Assembly (NCBI RefSeq): GCF_003363155.1
Contig: NZ_QRBE01000016.1
Coordinates: 19,810 to 83,809, forward strand
Direction of reading: 5' to 3'
DNA: 64,000 nucleotides
Origin: Dyella monticola
GTDB lineage: Bacteria > Pseudomonadota > Gammaproteobacteria > Xanthomonadales > Rhodanobacteraceae
Each line of letters starts with the position of its first letter. The first letter of the stretch is position 1. The translations under genes and the position numbers were made by a program. The notes under the pieces were generated by a model, which worked only from the letters and a program-made list of their open reading frames with translations, was not told the DNA's origin and did not search any database. Positions 9,341-19,037 of the stretch are shown here, one piece after another.

Positions 9341-11185
9341 ATGATTTTCCGCTGGTTCGAATCGTTCATCGACCCCTTCAAGGAACCGGTCGACACCATG
9401 CCGCCCAAGCAAGTGGGGCGGTTCTACGTGTTTTACCTGCGCCAGGTGTGGCCCGTGTTCGCTGCGGCCATCGTGGTGGGGTTCGGTGTGGCGTTGGTGG
9501 AAGTGTCGCTGTTCGGCTTCATCGGCCGCATCGTGGATATGGCCAAAGGCGCGCCAGGAAAAGCGTTTTTCGCCGTGCATGGGCGCGAATTGCTGTGGAT
9601 GGCGGTGGTGGCGCTGGTGCTGCGCCCGTTATTCATCGGTATCCACGACCTGCTGGTGAACCAGGCCGTGGTGCCCAATCTCACCAATCGCATCCGCTGG
9701 CAGAACCATCGCTATGTGATCCGCCAGAGCCTGGGTTTCTTTCAGAACGATTACGCCGGGCGCATCGCCAACCGCATCATGCAGACCGGCGCGTCATTGC
9801 GCGAATCGGCCGTGCAGATCGTCGATGCGATCTGGTATGTAGCGATCTACACCGGCAGCGCCATCGTGATGTTCGCCCATGCCGACGTATGGCTGGCGAT
9901 GCCGCTGGTGGTGTGGCTGTTCGCCTACGTGGGCACGTTGTCCTTCTTTATTCCGCGCACGCGGCAGCGTTCGTGGCTTGCATCCGAAGCGCGTTCGAAA
10001 TTGATGGGCCGCATCGTGGACGGTTACAGCAACGTCCTTACCCTCAAGCTGTTTGCGCACACCCAGCGGGAGGAAGCGTATGTGGCCGAGGCGATGGGGG
10101 AACAGACGCAGAAACTGCGCGCCATGACGCGTCTGACCACCGCCATGGACACCACCATCACTACGCTCAACGGCTTCCTGATCGTGGGCACTTCTGCCTT
10201 GGCCGTATGGCTGTGGAGCGAGGGCAAGGTCACCGTGGGCGCCATTGCGCTTTCCACGGGCCTGGTGATTCGCATCAACAACATGTCCGGCTGGATCATG
10301 TGGGTGGTGAACGGTATTTTCGAAAACGTCGGCACCGTGCAGGACGGCATCACCACCATCTCCCAACCACGGACCGTGCAGGATCGCGAAGGCGCCATGC
10401 CGTTGGAAGTGGTCGCCGGCGAGGTGCGTTTGGATGACATCCATTTCCATTACGGCAAGCAGGGTGGCGTGATGGCGGGCTTGAACCTCAAGGTTCGCCC
10501 GGGTGAAAAGATCGGCCTGGTGGGGCCTTCCGGTGCCGGCAAATCCACGCTGGTGAACGTGCTGCTGCGTTTGTATGACCTGGAAGGTGGCCACATCTAC
10601 ATCGACGGCACCGATATTTCGCACGTCTCCCAGGAAAGCCTGCGCTCGCAGATCGGCGTGGTGACGCAGGACACCTCGCTATTGCACCGCTCCGTGCGCG
10701 ACAACTTGTTGTACGGTCGCCCCGATGCCAGCGATGCGCAATTGCAGGAAGCGATCCGCAAGGCGCGTGCTGACGAATTCATTCCCAACCTGGTCGACGG
10801 CGAAGGTCGCCGCGGCCTGGATGCCCATGTGGGCGAGCGCGGCGTGAAGCTTTCCGGTGGTCAGCGCCAACGCATCGCCATCGCACGCGTGCTGCTGAAG
10901 GATGCGCCCATTCTGGTGCTGGACGAGGCTACTTCCGCGCTGGATTCGGAAGTGGAAGCGGCCATTCAGGAAAGCCTGGAATTGCTGATGGAAGGCAAGA
11001 CCGTCATCGCCATTGCGCACCGCCTCTCCACCATCGCGCGGATGGATCGCCTAGTGGTGATGGACAAGGGCAACGTGGTCGAGAGCGGTACACATGCCGA
11101 GCTGACTGCGCACGGCGGCCTGTACGCACGCCTGTGGCAGCGGCAGACGGGTGGTTTCGTTGCTGCGGACGATGCTCTGGTGTGA
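9341..11185 (+). CDS. ABC exporter half-transporter (fused permease and ATPase)
   Basis: 614 residues. The N-terminal about 330 residues hold the six-helix exporter membrane domain. The ATPase domain has Walker A GPSGAGKST, the Q-loop (GVVTQDTSLL), the signature LSGGQRQRIAIAR, Walker B APILVLDEATSALD and the switch His in IAIAHRLST. It should work as a homodimer in the inner membrane, like MsbA-type exporters. The substrate is unknown. The start codon has no strong Shine-Dalgarno site, but the reading frame is conserved from the first residues (MIFRWFESFIDPF). Confidence 0.9.
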   Translation: MIFRWFESFIDPFKEPVDTMPPKQVGRFYVFYLRQVWPVFAAAIVVGFGVALVEVSLFGFIGRIVDMAKGAPGKAFFAVHGRELLWMAVVALVLRPLFIGIHDLLVNQAVVPNLTNRIRWQNHRYVIRQSLGFFQNDYAGRIANRIMQTGASLRESAVQIVDAIWYVAIYTGSAIVMFAHADVWLAMPLVVWLFAYVGTLSFFIPRTRQRSWLASEARSKLMGRIVDGYSNVLTLKLFAHTQREEAYVAEAMGEQTQKLRAMTRLTTAMDTTITTLNGFLIVGTSALAVWLWSEGKVTVGAIALSTGLVIRINNMSGWIMWVVNGIFENVGTVQDGITTISQPRTVQDREGAMPLEVVAGEVRLDDIHFHYGKQGGVMAGLNLKVRPGEKIGLVGPSGAGKSTLVNVLLRLYDLEGGHIYIDGTDISHVSQESLRSQIGVVTQDTSLLHRSVRDNLLYGRPDASDAQLQEAIRKARADEFIPNLVDGEGRRGLDAHVGERGVKLSGGQRQRIAIARVLLKDAPILVLDEATSALDSEVEAAIQESLELLMEGKTVIAIAHRLSTIARMDRLVVMDKGNVVESGTHAELTAHGGLYARLWQRQTGGFVAADDALV

Positions 11186-11247
11186 GCGCGACGGGCACAG
11201 TCGAACTGCTTTACAGCCGTCCGTGTTGGTGGGTTTTTCTTGACGTC

Positions 11248-11285
11248 ATTCCCGCTTTCGCGCGCGGCTGTCCGGGAATTTTTTT
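11248..11285 (+). terminator. Intrinsic terminator of the ABC exporter gene
   Basis: ATTCCCG (11248-11254) pairs with CGGGAAT (11273-11279) and is followed by a run of six T (11280-11285), 62 bp after the stop codon. Confidence 0.6.
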
Positions 11286-11310
11286 GCGCGCCCTGCAGAT
11301 GGCTAAACAC

Positions 11311-11341
11311 CTTGTCGCCCCGGCTTTCACGGGGCGACAAG
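11311..11341. terminator. Perfect 12-bp stem hairpin between convergent genes
   Basis: CTTGTCGCCCCG (11311-11322) and CGGGGCGACAAG (11330-11341) form a perfect stem with a 7-nt loop. It sits 29 bp from the stop of the minus-strand ClC gene. It probably ends that transcript and may belong to the same REP-type family as 9187-9266 (shared CGCCCCGGC core). Confidence 0.55.
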
Positions 11342-11369
11342 CAACCATCGCAGCACGTTGAACGATGCA

Positions 11370-13250
11370 CTAATCGGGCGAGTAAGCCTCGTCCCGCCGC
11401 TTTCCACCCAAGTCCAGATGCCGCGAAAGCTGCCGCGCTTCGCGCAACCTGCGCGCATGCGCGGCAAGCAAATCGCCACGCGTAATGATGCCTACCATGC
11501 GGTGCGGCGAGCTCATGCTCACCACCACCAGACGACCCACCTCCGACTCCACCATGTGATCGGCGGCTTCGCGCAGGGTGTGGTCTTCGCGCACCACCAG
11601 CGGCGCGCGGTGAACCAGCGAGCGCATCTTCGCGGCGTCCGCCAGCGAGGCATCGTAAAGCTGGCGCCGCGTTACCACGCCAAGCACCTGGTCATCCGCA
11701 TCAAGCACGGGGAAACCCTGGTGCTTGGTGGATGCGCCATCGGAAGCGAGCCACTGGCGCACTTGCCCAATCGTCTGTTCGGCACGCAGGGACACCACGT
11801 TACGGCTGCAGGCGTCACGTACGAAGATCTGATCCAGATAATCGGCCGCGTAATCGGAGGGCACACGCACGCCGCGGCGCACGATTTTCTCCGTCATGAT
11901 GGTGTTGCGCATCATCAGGCCAGAAACAAGATAAGAGGCTGCGCATGCACCCAGTAGCGGCAGCAGGCCGTGGGGCTGCTGCGTGGTTTCGAAGGCAAAC
12001 ACCACCGAGGTGAGGAACGCACGCGACGCGCCGGCGAAGATGGCGGCCATGCATACGAGGGCCGCCATGTGCGGGTCCACTTGCAGCCATGGTGCGTGAG
12101 CCGCCAGCAGGATGCCCATTACGCCGCCCATCGTGCTGCCGATCGTGAACAACGGCGCAAGCGTACCGCCCGAGGTGCCGCTACCCAACGCTACCGTCCA
12201 CGACAGCCACTTCAACACGCACAAGGCCAGCATGGCGCTCAGGCCGATCTGCCCAGCCAAGGCAGCGGTGATGTTGGTGTAACCCACGCCGAGCGTCAGC
12301 GGCATGAAGTAACCGATGACGCCGACCACCAGACCGCCGAGCGCCGGCCACCACATCCAATGGACCGGCAGCTTTTCGAAGTAATCTTCCACCGCATACG
12401 TGACATGCGTGACGCCTACGCTCACCACGCCCACGATCAGGCCGAGCACGATATAGGTGGCGATGGCCGGCAGCGTAGGCGTTGCCACCGCAGGCATCGC
12501 AAACATCGGCGCATTGCCTTCCAGCACATAACGGAAGCCCGTAGCGACAGCGGTCGCCAGTGCCACGGGAATCAGCGAGCGCGCGCGGCGTTCGAACAGC
12601 AACAGCTCGATCGCCAGCAGCACAGCGGAAATCGGCGCCGAAAACACTGCGGCCATACCGGCTGCTGCACCGGCTGCGAGCAAGGTCTTGCGCTCGTCGG
12701 CCGTAACATGCATGAGCTGGGCGATCAATGAACCCAGTGCGCCGCCCGTGGCGATGATCGGGCCTTCGGCACCGAACGGCCCGCCCGAACCAATCGCAAT
12801 GGCCGACGACACCGGCTTCAGCCAGGTGATGCGCGGCGGAATGCGGCTTTCGTTGAGCAGCACCTGCTCCATGGCTTCGGGAATGCCATGGCCACGGATG
12901 GCCCGCGAACCCCAGCGCGCCATGATGCCGACGATCACGCCGCCGATGGCCGGTATCACGATCACCCATTTACCCAGATGATTACCGGCCGGGCTGCTGA
13001 AATCGAAGCTCCAATGGCCGTAGAAACTGAGATTGGTGATCAACCCGATCAGGCCGGTCAATACCTTGGCGACCACGGCCACCACGCCGCCCAGCAGCAT
13101 GGCGACGAAACCGATCCACAGCACGCGTCCGTCCAGTGGACGGAATTGCCGCGGCATGTGCGCGGCGGCGAGGGTGGGGTCGAGCGAGGGAGCAAGGGGG
13201 AGCGAGGCGCGACTGTGGGATTCCACAGGGTCTACATGGGAAGGGGGCAT
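11370..13250 (-). CDS. ClC-family chloride channel/antiporter with C-terminal CBS pair
   Basis: 626 residues. Signature segments of the ClC fold are present: GHGIPEA (residue 120 on), GSGGPFGAEGP (154 on, keeping the gating Glu of GxEGP) and GSGTSGGTLAPLF. About ten helices precede a soluble tail with two CBS motifs (residues about 480-620: VLDADDQVLGVVTRRQLYDA and VVSMSSPHRMVGIITRGDLL), which usually sense adenine nucleotides. It should move chloride across the inner membrane as a dimer. The ATG at 13250 lacks a clear ribosome site; a start at the internal ATG (HMPRQFRPLDG) is possible. Confidence 0.9.
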   Translation of the reverse strand: MPPSHVDPVESHSRASLPLAPSLDPTLAAAHMPRQFRPLDGRVLWIGFVAMLLGGVVAVVAKVLTGLIGLITNLSFYGHWSFDFSSPAGNHLGKWVIVIPAIGGVIVGIMARWGSRAIRGHGIPEAMEQVLLNESRIPPRITWLKPVSSAIAIGSGGPFGAEGPIIATGGALGSLIAQLMHVTADERKTLLAAGAAAGMAAVFSAPISAVLLAIELLLFERRARSLIPVALATAVATGFRYVLEGNAPMFAMPAVATPTLPAIATYIVLGLIVGVVSVGVTHVTYAVEDYFEKLPVHWMWWPALGGLVVGVIGYFMPLTLGVGYTNITAALAGQIGLSAMLALCVLKWLSWTVALGSGTSGGTLAPLFTIGSTMGGVMGILLAAHAPWLQVDPHMAALVCMAAIFAGASRAFLTSVVFAFETTQQPHGLLPLLGACAASYLVSGLMMRNTIMTEKIVRRGVRVPSDYAADYLDQIFVRDACSRNVVSLRAEQTIGQVRQWLASDGASTKHQGFPVLDADDQVLGVVTRRQLYDASLADAAKMRSLVHRAPLVVREDHTLREAADHMVESEVGRLVVVSMSSPHRMVGIITRGDLLAAHARRLREARQLSRHLDLGGKRRDEAYSPD

Positions 13251-13403
13251 GGATGGGTACGGTCGTAAAGGCGCGGCAAGGTTACAGGGATGTTAGCGCG
13301 GTAGCTGGCTGGAAAATGAATTGCCTGCACATTTTCTCGAAATAAATCGTAGGCGATCTCATCGACTTTTGTGGGTCTTTGTGCTCAAGGTGCCGCTGGA
13401 TGC

Positions 13404-13435
13404 TTGACTCTGGACCTTGATCAAGGCTCTAGACT
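13404..13435 (+). promoter_or_regulatory. MerR-type promoter/operator with 20-bp spacer
   Basis: A -35 box TTGACT (13404-13409) and a -10 box TAGACT (13430-13435) are separated by 20 bp, the long spacing that MerR-family activators require. The spacer holds the palindrome CCTTGATCAAGG. The expected transcription start is near 13442, which is the A of the regulator's ATG, so the mRNA may be leaderless. Autoregulation and control of the downstream copper ATPase by metal are inferred. Confidence 0.75.
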
Positions 13436-13441
13436 TGCCTC

Positions 13442-13867
13442 ATGAACACGCCATCCGCCTCGCTTACCATCGGGTCCGTCGCCAAGCGCGCCGGCGTCGC
13501 CATCGACACCATCCGCTATTACGAGCGCGAAGGTTTGCTGCCCGCGCCACTGCGCCGCGCTTCGGGCTACCGCAGTTATGACGAAACGGCCATTAGCCGG
13601 CTGCGCTTCATCCGGCGCGCCAAGGAGCTCGGTTTCACGCTGGAGGAAATCCGCGATTTGCTGGCCTTGTCCTCGAATCGGCGCGGTGGGGTGAAGGCGG
13701 TGCGCAAGCGCGCCGAACAACGCCTTGCCAGCATCGATGCGCGCATCGCCGAGCTGATGCGTATTCGCAACGGGCTGCAGCAATTGATCGAGGCGTGCCC
13801 AGGACATGGCGATCCGCAAGGGTGCCCGATCCTGCGCGCGTTGTCGGACGAGGAGCCGCAGGCATGA
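13442..13867 (+). CDS. MerR-family heavy-metal (copper-type) regulator
   Basis: 141 residues. The N-terminal winged helix is plain ([27 protein letters not shown], then [20 protein letters not shown]). A dimerisation helix follows, then a C-terminal metal loop with two cysteines, [14 protein letters not shown] (C-x8-C), close to the CueR arrangement of C-x7-C. It should sense Cu(I) or a similar soft metal and switch on its own promoter and the ATPase gene, which it overlaps by 4 nt. Confidence 0.88.
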   Translation: MNTPSASLTIGSVAKRAGVAIDTIRYYEREGLLPAPLRRASGYRSYDETAISRLRFIRRAKELGFTLEEIRDLLALSSNRRGGVKAVRKRAEQRLASIDARIAELMRIRNGLQQLIEACPGHGDPQGCPILRALSDEEPQA

Positions 13868-16371
13868 GTGCGTGCTGCCCTGCCGCCACCGGCAACGCGC
13901 GCGATCCTATCTGCGGCATGAGCATGGACCCTGTATCGGCTGGGTACCGCAGCGACTATGCCGGCCAGACGTTTTACTTCTGCTGTGCCGGTTGTAAAGC
14001 GACCTTCGACGCGGAGCCCGTGCGTTATGCACAGGCCGCGCCTGTGTTGACCACCATGCATCACGTGCCACGAGATCGACACGAGGATGGCAAGGTAAAA
14101 GACCCGGTATGCGGTATGACCGTCGATCCCGCTGTCAGCCCTCATCACGCCGAGCATCACGGACAGACGCATCACTTCTGTGCAGCGGCTTGCCGGCACC
14201 GATTCCTCGCCCATCCCGACCACTACCTGCATGCAGAACGCGCAGCTCCTACGCCCGTGCAAGGTGCGGTGTACACCTGCCCGATGCACCCGCGCGTGCA
14301 ACAGAACGGCCCTGGCGATTGCCCGATCTGCGGCATGGCGTTGGAGCCCATGATGCCGAGCCTGGAAGACGACGACGGCGATGCAGCACGCGCGATGCTT
14401 CGTCGCTTAGGGCTGTTGATCGGGTTGACATTGCCGGTGTTCGTGCTCGCCATGCGGCCGCACGTGGGTATGTATCTGTCGGGCGGGTGGGCGCACGCGG
14501 CCGGATGGATCGAAGCTGCGCTCGCCAGCGTCGTCGTGCTATGGGGTGGGGTACCCTTCTTCGCGCGTGGCTGGCGTTCGCTCAAGCCGTGGCGGCCGAA
14601 CATGTACACGCTGATTGCCCTGGGCACCGGCGTGGCATGGTTGTACAGCGTGCTGGCTTTTTTTGTGCCGCAGATCTTTCCACCTGGTTTTCGCGATGCG
14701 CAGGGTCAGGTCGATGTCTACTTCGAATCCGCCGCGGTGATCGTCACGCTGGTGACGCTGGGCGACACGCTGGAATGGCGAGCACGTCGGCGCACCGGCG
14801 TCGCTTTGAAAGCGTTACTGGGCTTGGTTCCGAAAACGGCGCGCCGCATGCGCGATGGCCAGGAGCAGGATGTGCCGCTCGATGACGTGCAGGTCGGGGA
14901 TGTGTTGCGCATTCGTCCCGGCGAAAAGCTGCCGGTCGATGGCGTCGTGCTGAGCGGTCACAGTCAGGTCGACGAATCCATGCTTACGGGCGAATCCATG
15001 CCTGTGACAAAGGCACCCGGCGACGCGCTTACCGGTGGCACAGTCAATCAGCAAGGCGCCTTGACCATGCGCGTGGAAAACGTCGGTGCATCGACCGTGC
15101 TGGCGCAGATTGTCGCGCAGGTGGCGCAGGCGCAACGCAGCAAGGCACCCTTGCAACGCACCGCCGATCGCGCCGCCGCGTGGTTTGTGCCGGTGGTTAT
15201 CGTTGTAGCCGTGCTGGCGTTTGCCGGATGGGCCGGGTTCGGTCCGCAACCACGCTTCGCGCATGCGTTGATTGCTGCAGTGTCCGTACTCATCATCGCT
15301 TGCCCGTGCGCATTGGGGCTGGCAACGCCGATTTCGATCATGGTGGCAAGTGGGCGTGGCGCGCAGCAGGGTTTGCTGTTCAAGGATGCGGCGGCCATCG
15401 AAGCCATGCGCGAGGTCGACACGCTTGTGCTGGACAAGACCGGCACGCTTACCGAGGGTAAACCTGCGCTGGTATCGGTTTTGTCGCTCGATCACTACAC
15501 GCGCGACGAATTGCTGAGCATGGCCGCGAGCCTGGAGCAGGCGAGCGAACACCCCCTGGCGAGGAGCGTGGCGTCAGCCGCCAAGGACGAGGGTATGTCC
15601 TGCCAGGATATCCATGATTTCCACGTGCATGCAGGCGGCGGTGTCACCGGCCGGACGCAGACCCATCGGCTCGCTTTCGGCAATGCGCTGCTGATGCAGC
15701 AATCGGGCATAGCGCTGGATGCACCAACGCTCGCACGTGCGGATGCCTTGCGCAATGAAGGTGCGACGGTGATGTTCCTCGCGATCGACGGCCACGTCGC
15801 GGGGTTGTTCGGCGTGAGCGACCGCATCAAGCGAGACACGGCTCAAGCCGTTGCAGGATTGAAAGCCGCCGGCATGCGCGTCGTGATGCTTACCGGCGAT
15901 CACGCCACCACGGCCAATACCGTTGCGCGCGAACTGGCTATCGATGAGGTGCATGCCGGCATGTCGCCTACGGGCAAAGCCGCCGTGATCGAGCACTTGC
16001 GCCAGCAAGGGCGCCGCGTGGCGATGGCTGGCGACGGCATCAATGACGCGCAGGCGCTTGCTACCGCCGATATCGGCATTGCCATGGGGCACGGCACCGA
16101 TGTCGCCATGGAGGTGGCGCAGATCACGCTGGTGAAAGGGCAGCTCGGCGGCATCCTGCGTGCACGCACGTTATCGCAGGCGACCGTGCGCAATATCCGC
16201 CAGAATCTGTTCTTCGCGTTCGTCTATAACGCCGTGGGCGTGCCATTGGCGGCGGGTGTACTGTACCCACTGTTCGGTATCACCTTGTCCCCGATGGTGG
16301 CGGCCCTGGCGATGAGCTTGTCATCGGTGTCGGTGGTGAGTAATGCATTGCGGTTGCGTAAGCTTGCATAG
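13864..16371 (+). CDS. copA: Cu(I) P1B-type ATPase with two YHS domains and an HMBD zinc-ribbon-like domain
   Basis: 835 residues from the ATG at 13864, whose ATGA overlap with the regulator stop decides the start. Domain order: two YHS metal-binding domains ([11 protein letters not shown] with [12 protein letters not shown], then [10 protein letters not shown]), a heavy-metal-binding unit YTCPMHPRV to [11 protein letters not shown] (about residues 140-170), then eight membrane helices. Catalytic marks are TGES (about 374), CPC in [11 protein letters not shown] (about 478), the phosphorylated DKTGT (about 523), HP in SEHPLA (about 561) and GDGIND (about 722). The C-terminal YN and MSLSS signatures fit Cu(I) specificity. 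It exports copper across the inner membrane. Duplicated YHS domains replacing HMA domains are notable. Confidence 0.92.
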   Translation: MSACCPAATGNARDPICGMSMDPVSAGYRSDYAGQTFYFCCAGCKATFDAEPVRYAQAAPVLTTMHHVPRDRHEDGKVKDPVCGMTVDPAVSPHHAEHHGQTHHFCAAACRHRFLAHPDHYLHAERAAPTPVQGAVYTCPMHPRVQQNGPGDCPICGMALEPMMPSLEDDDGDAARAMLRRLGLLIGLTLPVFVLAMRPHVGMYLSGGWAHAAGWIEAALASVVVLWGGVPFFARGWRSLKPWRPNMYTLIALGTGVAWLYSVLAFFVPQIFPPGFRDAQGQVDVYFESAAVIVTLVTLGDTLEWRARRRTGVALKALLGLVPKTARRMRDGQEQDVPLDDVQVGDVLRIRPGEKLPVDGVVLSGHSQVDESMLTGESMPVTKAPGDALTGGTVNQQGALTMRVENVGASTVLAQIVAQVAQAQRSKAPLQRTADRAAAWFVPVVIVVAVLAFAGWAGFGPQPRFAHALIAAVSVLIIACPCALGLATPISIMVASGRGAQQGLLFKDAAAIEAMREVDTLVLDKTGTLTEGKPALVSVLSLDHYTRDELLSMAASLEQASEHPLARSVASAAKDEGMSCQDIHDFHVHAGGGVTGRTQTHRLAFGNALLMQQSGIALDAPTLARADALRNEGATVMFLAIDGHVAGLFGVSDRIKRDTAQAVAGLKAAGMRVVMLTGDHATTANTVARELAIDEVHAGMSPTGKAAVIEHLRQQGRRVAMAGDGINDAQALATADIGIAMGHGTDVAMEVAQITLVKGQLGGILRARTLSQATVRNIRQNLFFAFVYNAVGVPLAAGVLYPLFGITLSPMVAALAMSLSSVSVVSNALRLRKLA

Positions 16372-16423
16372 AAAGGCGCTGAGGGTCAGGAAATATGCGT
16401 AAATCTTCCTGGTCTATCGGTTG

Positions 16424-17749
16424 TCAATGCAGCCGGAATGCGCCAAAAAATTGCAGCAGCAAAAACGTATTTAACGCGAGCACGAAAACCGCCGAAGCGA
16501 CCGTCGCCAACATCATCCATCTGCCGGTACGATAGGCGCCCATGACCTTTTCATCGGCCAGCAGTCGGATCAGCGCAATCATCGGAAAAGGCAGCGTGAT
16601 GCTCAATACGACTTGACTCATCACCAGTGCGTCGGTGACGTTGAAGCCAAGCCAGACCACCACAAAGCTCGGCAGCATGGTGACCAGGCGACGCAGCCAT
16701 AGCGGAATCGTCGCCTTGATGAAACCCTGCATCACCAGTTGTCCGGCCATCGTGCCGACGGTCGAGCTGGATACGCCCGATGCAATCAGCGACACCAGAA
16801 AGATGATCGCGGCCGCCGATCCAAGCAGGGGCGTGAGGGTGCGATAGGCGGTTTCGATGTGCGCCAGGTTCTGATGATTGGCGTGAAATGCACCTGCGGC
16901 CATGAGCACCATGGCGAGATTGATCAAACCTGCAATGCCGAGTGCGACCGTCACCTCGATGTGCGAGAAGCGCAACACGTGCTTGCGTTCCCATTCGTTG
17001 GCAGGTGGAAAGCGGTGTTGAGTGAGCCCGGAGTGCAAAAACAATGCATGCGGCATCACGGTGGCGCCGATGATGCCCGCGGCAAGCACGCATGCCTGCG
17101 AATCCTGCAGACGGGGGATCAGCAGTTGATGTGCGGCGCTGCCCCAGTTCACCGGTGCGATGAAAAGTTCCAGTAGATAGCAGACCCCGACTACGCCAAC
17201 CAGCGCGCCGATCATCAATTCCAGCTTTCGAAAGCCGTGGCGCTCAATGAGCAATAGTGCATAGGTGGCTATCGCCGTGACAACCATGCCGATCCATAGC
17301 GGAAGATGAAAAATAAGGCTTAGCGCGATCGCACCGCCGAGGAATTCAGCCAGATCGGTCGCCATGGCGGCCACCTCGCTGATTCCCCACATCAGCCATA
17401 CCAGCGGTGCCGGGAAATGCTCCCGGCACAACTCCGCCAGGTTTTTGCCGGTAACGATGCCGAGCTTCGCCGATAGCGCCTGAAACAAGGCGGCGATGAC
17501 ATTCGCCACCACCACCACCCACAGCAATCCGTAGCCATAGCGTGCGCCCGCCTGAATGTTGATGGCGAAGTTGCCGGGGTCCATGTAGGCCACAGAAACG
17601 ACGATCGCAGGGCCAGCAAAAGGCAGCAACGCCGCAAGCCCCCGGCGCCGGCCGGCAAGCACCTCGCGCATTTCGCGCAGGGGCGTTTCGTCGGCGGAAC
17701 GGAGATGGGGGTTGTGCCTGGCGTCCAAGGCGGCGGGTTTCCGTATCAA
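16424..17749 (-). CDS. Nramp-family divalent metal transporter
   Basis: About 441 residues with eleven predicted helices. The metal-site motifs are clear: YMDPGNFAINIQAG in helix 1 and ATVMPHALFLHSGLTQHR in helix 6. These coordinate Mn(II) or Fe(II) in MntH/Nramp proteins, which import metal with protons. The longest frame begins with a TTG at 17749; an ATG at 17671 (MREVLAGRRRGLAALLPF) is a possible shorter start and neither has a good ribosome site. It is convergent with copA, sharing only 52 bp. Confidence 0.88.
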   Translation of the reverse strand: MIRKPAALDARHNPHLRSADETPLREMREVLAGRRRGLAALLPFAGPAIVVSVAYMDPGNFAINIQAGARYGYGLLWVVVVANVIAALFQALSAKLGIVTGKNLAELCREHFPAPLVWLMWGISEVAAMATDLAEFLGGAIALSLIFHLPLWIGMVVTAIATYALLLIERHGFRKLELMIGALVGVVGVCYLLELFIAPVNWGSAAHQLLIPRLQDSQACVLAAGIIGATVMPHALFLHSGLTQHRFPPANEWERKHVLRFSHIEVTVALGIAGLINLAMVLMAAGAFHANHQNLAHIETAYRTLTPLLGSAAAIIFLVSLIASGVSSSTVGTMAGQLVMQGFIKATIPLWLRRLVTMLPSFVVVWLGFNVTDALVMSQVVLSITLPFPMIALIRLLADEKVMGAYRTGRWMMLATVASAVFVLALNTFLLLQFFGAFRLH

Positions 17750-18337
17750 TGAGCGGCATGAAGAATGCTAGGGAGCGTGGCGTGCAAGTCGCGCGTAGGG
17801 TATGGAGACCTTATGCTGGTTTGCGACGGCGGTTTCGTGATCGATCGTATGCGGGCATATGACCGTTTCCGCGACATGCTGTTGTCAGAGTCGCGTGCGC
17901 GTGGTGTGCGAAAGCGTGGACAAGTGCGTCTGCCTCACCGACGCAGCACTACCTGGCAATGGTGACCGCCTGTCGATGAGCTCGTTCATGTGCCGAAGAC
18001 GGGCCTTTCGGCTGGGGCGGCTCATGCTTCCGCCATCTGGATGCGAGGGCTCGCCATGGAACATCCAAAAGGCAGCGTTATATCGGCAGGCACCCCGCGC
18101 GCCATGGTTACGATGTATTGACGCTTTTGCAGTAGAGGCGCCGCGCTGCCTCGTTACCCCCTCCGACCCGGCGCGCGCTTCTACTGCATCCTTGCAAGCA
18201 CACAAGCGTTTGTCTCCTGGAACCTTCGTGCAAGTCTTTTTCACTGTGTCCAGACCTTAGCTACAGATGAGCTTCGCCATGATCAGTCCGTACGACACAC
18301 AAGCGTGTCGTGCGCTGTATCGATCGGAGTTACGAAC
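17750..18337. other. Intergenic region, no supported gene
   Basis: 588 bp between the Nramp gene and the KGG protein gene. Open frames here lack ribosome sites and have no protein-like composition. A 7-bp stem (ACGACAC at 18292-18298, GTGTCGT at 18305-18311) lies in the leader of the downstream gene. No metal-regulator box could be assigned. Confidence 0.4.
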
Positions 18338-18733
18338 ATGGCAAATGCAAATATCGGTAGCAATCGCGGGGGGCAGGGCGGTGGCCGCGGATTCGCGGGT
18401 ATGGACGAATCGCGGCAACGCGAAATCGCCAGCCAGGGTGGGCGTGCGGCACATGAAAGCGGGCATGCGCACGAATTCACTTCGGAAGAGGCGCGTGAAG
18501 CTGGTCGTCGGGGCGGCGAAGCGGTAAGCCAGAATCGCGAACATATGTCCGCGATCGGCCAGAAGGGCGGCGAGGCGGTCAGCGAAAACCGCGAACACAT
18601 GGCCGATATCGGTCGCAAGGGTGGCGAACATAGCCACGGCGGTGCGCGTTCGAGCGAGTCTCGCAGCGAGGCGCGTGGCGGCACCAGCGAGCAGCATGCC
18701 GACGCGGAAAGGCAAGGTCACAAGAACACGTGA
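18338..18733 (+). CDS. KGG-repeat general stress protein
   Basis: 131 residues. The ATG at 18338 has GGAG 8 nt upstream. The protein is very hydrophilic, with three successive stress-protein repeats: QREIASQGGRAAHESGHAHE, AREAGRRGGEAVSQNREHMS and AIGQKGGEAVSENREHMADI, then GRKGGEHSHG. This is the KGG/GsiB-type motif family, proposed to protect against desiccation, salt or general stress. The tail is rich in Ser, Arg and His. It is monocistronic and followed at once by a strong terminator. Confidence 0.88.
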   Translation: MANANIGSNRGGQGGGRGFAGMDESRQREIASQGGRAAHESGHAHEFTSEEAREAGRRGGEAVSQNREHMSAIGQKGGEAVSENREHMADIGRKGGEHSHGGARSSESRSEARGGTSEQHADAERQGHKNT

Positions 18734-18747
18734 TAGGGAGAGGGTTG

Positions 18748-18779
18748 CTCCTTCCTTTGCACGCAAAGGAAGGAGTTTT
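18748..18779 (+). terminator. Intrinsic terminator of the KGG gene
   Basis: A perfect 12-bp stem, CTCCTTCCTTTG (18748-18759) with CAAAGGAAGGAG (18764-18775), has a 4-nt loop and is followed by TTTT. It starts 14 bp after the stop codon. Confidence 0.85.
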
Positions 18780-18997
18780 CGCCGAAGGTTATCGCTCGTT
18801 GTCCTGGTCTGCGCCGGGGCGACGAGCGGCCATTGCTCGGCTGGGAAACGGTCAGGCCAATGCCAGCATCATGAAAATGCTATGGGGTCTTCTAGTAATC
18901 GTCGAACGGCGGACACGGCATGCACCCGTGGTGCTGATAGAACACGCGTGCGGGAATGAAGTAATCCCACGAGCCGGTCTCCAACGCCAAATTTTGC

Positions 18998-19025
18998 GTT
19001 CCCCCTCCCCGCGGGGAGAGGGAAC
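18998..19025. repeat. GC-rich palindrome downstream of alanine dehydrogenase
   Basis: A 28-nt near-perfect palindrome with one mismatch, centred on CCCCGCGGGG. It lies 12 bp beyond the minus-strand ald stop. It may serve as terminator or REP-like element; a related perfect palindrome is at 28860-28881. Confidence 0.55.
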
Positions 19026-19037
19026 CTGACCCAAGAT

